A stretch of DNA of 64,000 nucleotides from the NCBI GenBank assembly GCA_963803155.1, contig CAWDMN010000078.1:1-64000 (forward strand). The letters are read 5' to 3'. Below are positions 63,017 to 64,000 of this stretch, piece after piece. The notes beneath the pieces are model-generated. The model was given only the letters and a program-made list of their open reading frames with translations. It was not told the origin of the DNA and searched no databases. Positions within the stretch are counted from its first letter, which is position 1. Each line of letters opens with the position of its first letter. A program made the position numbers and the translations under genes. The DNA is from CAWDMN01 sp963803155 (lineage in GTDB: Bacteria > Acidobacteriota > Terriglobia > Versatilivoradales > Versatilivoraceae).

Positions 63017-63025
63017 TTGTTTATT

Positions 63026-63128
63026 CTCACGGAGCCACAAAGTCACGGAGGAAGATTTTTTTCTCATGAGGCGAGAAGCATCAAATTTCTTTTTCCTCAG
63101 TGCCTCCGCGTCTTTGTGAGATTAATTA
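63026..63128. repeat. dispersed hairpin element, copy 2
   Basis: About 103 bp, matching 4263-4364 end to end. TCTCACGGAGCCACAAAGTC at the left is complementary, imperfectly, to GCCTCCGCGTCTTTGTGAGA at the right. It fills nearly all the space between two attC-like sites, so if those are real it forms a gene-less cassette. Confidence 0.7.
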
Positions 63129-63132
63129 TTGG

Positions 63133-63194
63133 GGCCAACGACTCCGCTCATCGGCGCGTCAGCTGACGTGCCCGGCGCAGTGGCGTTGTTGGGG
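63133..63194 (-). other. attC-like recombination site after the edge membrane gene
   Basis: On the minus strand the outer boxes are CCCCAAC and GTTGGCC. The inner boxes are CACTGCGCCGGG and CGCCGATGAGCGG around CGTCAGCTGACG. It starts about 48 bp after the stop of the upstream gene. Of the eight candidate elements it fits the 62-bp attC layout best. Confidence 0.6.
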
Positions 63195-63241
63195 TTCAAC
63201 TCCCCGATATATTGAAATATTAATAATGGACAGTATCAGTA

Positions 63242-63958
63242 TTACCTTTCCTTGCTCACTTTCTGGATAGTCAGCTTCGTCCAACGCGGAATGGAATCCA
63301 GAAAGCGCTGGTAGGCCTGGGGGGGATCGAGAGGGTCTTCCAATTTCATCATCTCAGTGCCGTTGTGATCGAACAGCACCAACTCGCGCCGCTCGAATTG
63401 GGTGCTATGACTCCTGCCGGTTGATTTCCTGACGTAGACATCCACCATTTTCACGGCTCCGACTTCCCGCCAGGCAACTTTCTTTTCGTGGAGCATCGCC
63501 TGGCGATCCTCCCTCTCCTCGGGTGAGAGGTCGGGCTTATCCTCCTCGATAAATGAGGTGTCGAGTGTCTTGTTACGTATCTCGATGCCGTTGGCATCCG
63601 CAACGATGCGATCGAGTTTCCGATCCCTCGCGGTCATCATCATCAATGCCGTCAACGCCAGCAAAACCAACACGCCCGGATAAGTGAGCCACCATCTCCC
63701 GCGAGCGTCAGGGAAATAGACCAGGCAAATAGCCGCCACCATGTATCCAAACGCCCAGAGCAAGGTTTCACCGACTTTCTGTTTGTTCAACTGCATGGTA
63801 ATCGGCTCATCCTGAATTGCCGAGGTGGAAGCGGACCGTTCCGGCTCAGTGGGAACTTCCAGACGATTCAAAGATCGCAGCATCCAGAGGCTCATGAGAA
63901 TCACGCTGGCGCCAATGATGAGCAGAAACCCGGCTGGAAACCATTGCCTGTGCATCAT
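63242..63958 (-). CDS. membrane protein of unknown function, probably 5'-incomplete at the window edge
   Basis: An open frame of 238 residues from ATG 63958 has about three hydrophobic segments (near 8-29, 66-82, 92-110) and a soluble C-terminal part (VAWREVGAVKMVDVYVRKST, then RRELVLFDHNGTEMMKLEDP). The frame stays open and hydrophobic back to the right edge (WLGSAAALVLAYL precedes the ATG), so the true start may lie outside. The charged middle (KPDLSPEEREDRQAMLHEKK) is a possible linker. Family not recognised. An attC-like site lies 48 bp downstream. Confidence 0.7.
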   Translation of the reverse strand: MMHRQWFPAGFLLIIGASVILMSLWMLRSLNRLEVPTEPERSASTSAIQDEPITMQLNKQKVGETLLWAFGYMVAAICLVYFPDARGRWWLTYPGVLVLLALTALMMMTARDRKLDRIVADANGIEIRNKTLDTSFIEEDKPDLSPEEREDRQAMLHEKKVAWREVGAVKMVDVYVRKSTGRSHSTQFERRELVLFDHNGTEMMKLEDPLDPPQAYQRFLDSIPRWTKLTIQKVSKER

Positions 63959-64000
63959 CTTCAGATAAGCCAGTACAAGCGCTGCTGCGCTGCCTAACCA

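Noticed and set aside
1..64000. tRNA, rRNA and CRISPR arrays
   Set aside because: Scanned by eye for TPsiC-like motifs, conserved rRNA words and regularly spaced direct repeats; none found, though weak tRNAs could be missed without a tool.

Overview
The window is a chromosomal segment of about 50% GC from a Gram-negative bacterium, most likely an Acidobacteriota member or close relative. The main pointer is a VWFA-related secreted protein of the type abundant in Acidobacteria (5663-6628). Outer-membrane genes (OmpA-like, TonB-like, LolA-like) support a diderm, and recA is the only universal housekeeping gene. Intergenic spaces are rich in palindromic and dispersed repeats and hold several decayed genes, as is common in environmental genomes of this kind. 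No rRNA, tRNA or CRISPR array was recognised.

Layout. 1-8.3 kb: the 5' part of an FtsX/MacB-type permease that seems frameshifted, an OmpA-like protein, a decayed four-helix-bundle (23S IVP-type) gene, a CPBP protease, a LolA-like protein, the VWFA protein and a zinc-ribbon TPR protein. 8.3-10.2 kb: an MNT/HEPN pair of toxin-antitoxin type, then recA. 11-15.2 kb: two large polytopic membrane proteins (YfhO-like and GT39-like). 15.6-18.2 kb: an ABC exporter operon. 18.4-31.3 kb: an exopolysaccharide/O-antigen region (glycosyltransferases, methyltransferases, Wzx-like flippase, acetyltransferase, DegT aminotransferase) with a complete 1.4-kb IS256-family element carrying an 8-bp target duplication. 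32.7-34.8 kb: three type IV pilin-like genes. 35.2-46 kb: a long minus-strand operon of two TMTC-like GT-C proteins with TPRs, a Wzy/PglL-like ligase with a TPR-like tail, GT4 and GT2 transferases, a methyltransferase and a WecA/MraY-like initiating transferase. A third TMTC-like paralogue lies at 18.4 kb. Together these could build a glycan and perhaps transfer it to the neighbouring pilins. 49.5-53.7 kb: a compact plus-strand set resembling a Lol lipoprotein-sorting pathway (LolB-like lipoprotein, LolC/E-like permease, LolD-like ATPase, a small membrane protein, LolA-like carrier). 54-59 kb: an MBL-fold hydrolase, a proline-rich TonB-like protein and a sugar-nucleotide pyrophosphorylase.

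59.6-63.2 kb looks like an integron-type cassette array without an integrase in view. Minus-strand genes (membrane protein, S41 peptidase, small secreted protein, hicBA) are separated by same-orientation palindromic elements. These have attC-like outer boxes (RYYYAAC...GTTRRRY), an inner CACCGG/CCGGTG pair and unpaired bases on one arm. Further copies lie at 31.5, 32.1 and about 10.75 kb. The 32.1-kb copy follows a GxxExxY (PD-(D/E)XK) gene that carries an in-frame stop and is bracketed by inverted repeats resembling gene-less hairpins elsewhere in the window. All attC and repeat assignments come from reading by eye and are stated as hypotheses.
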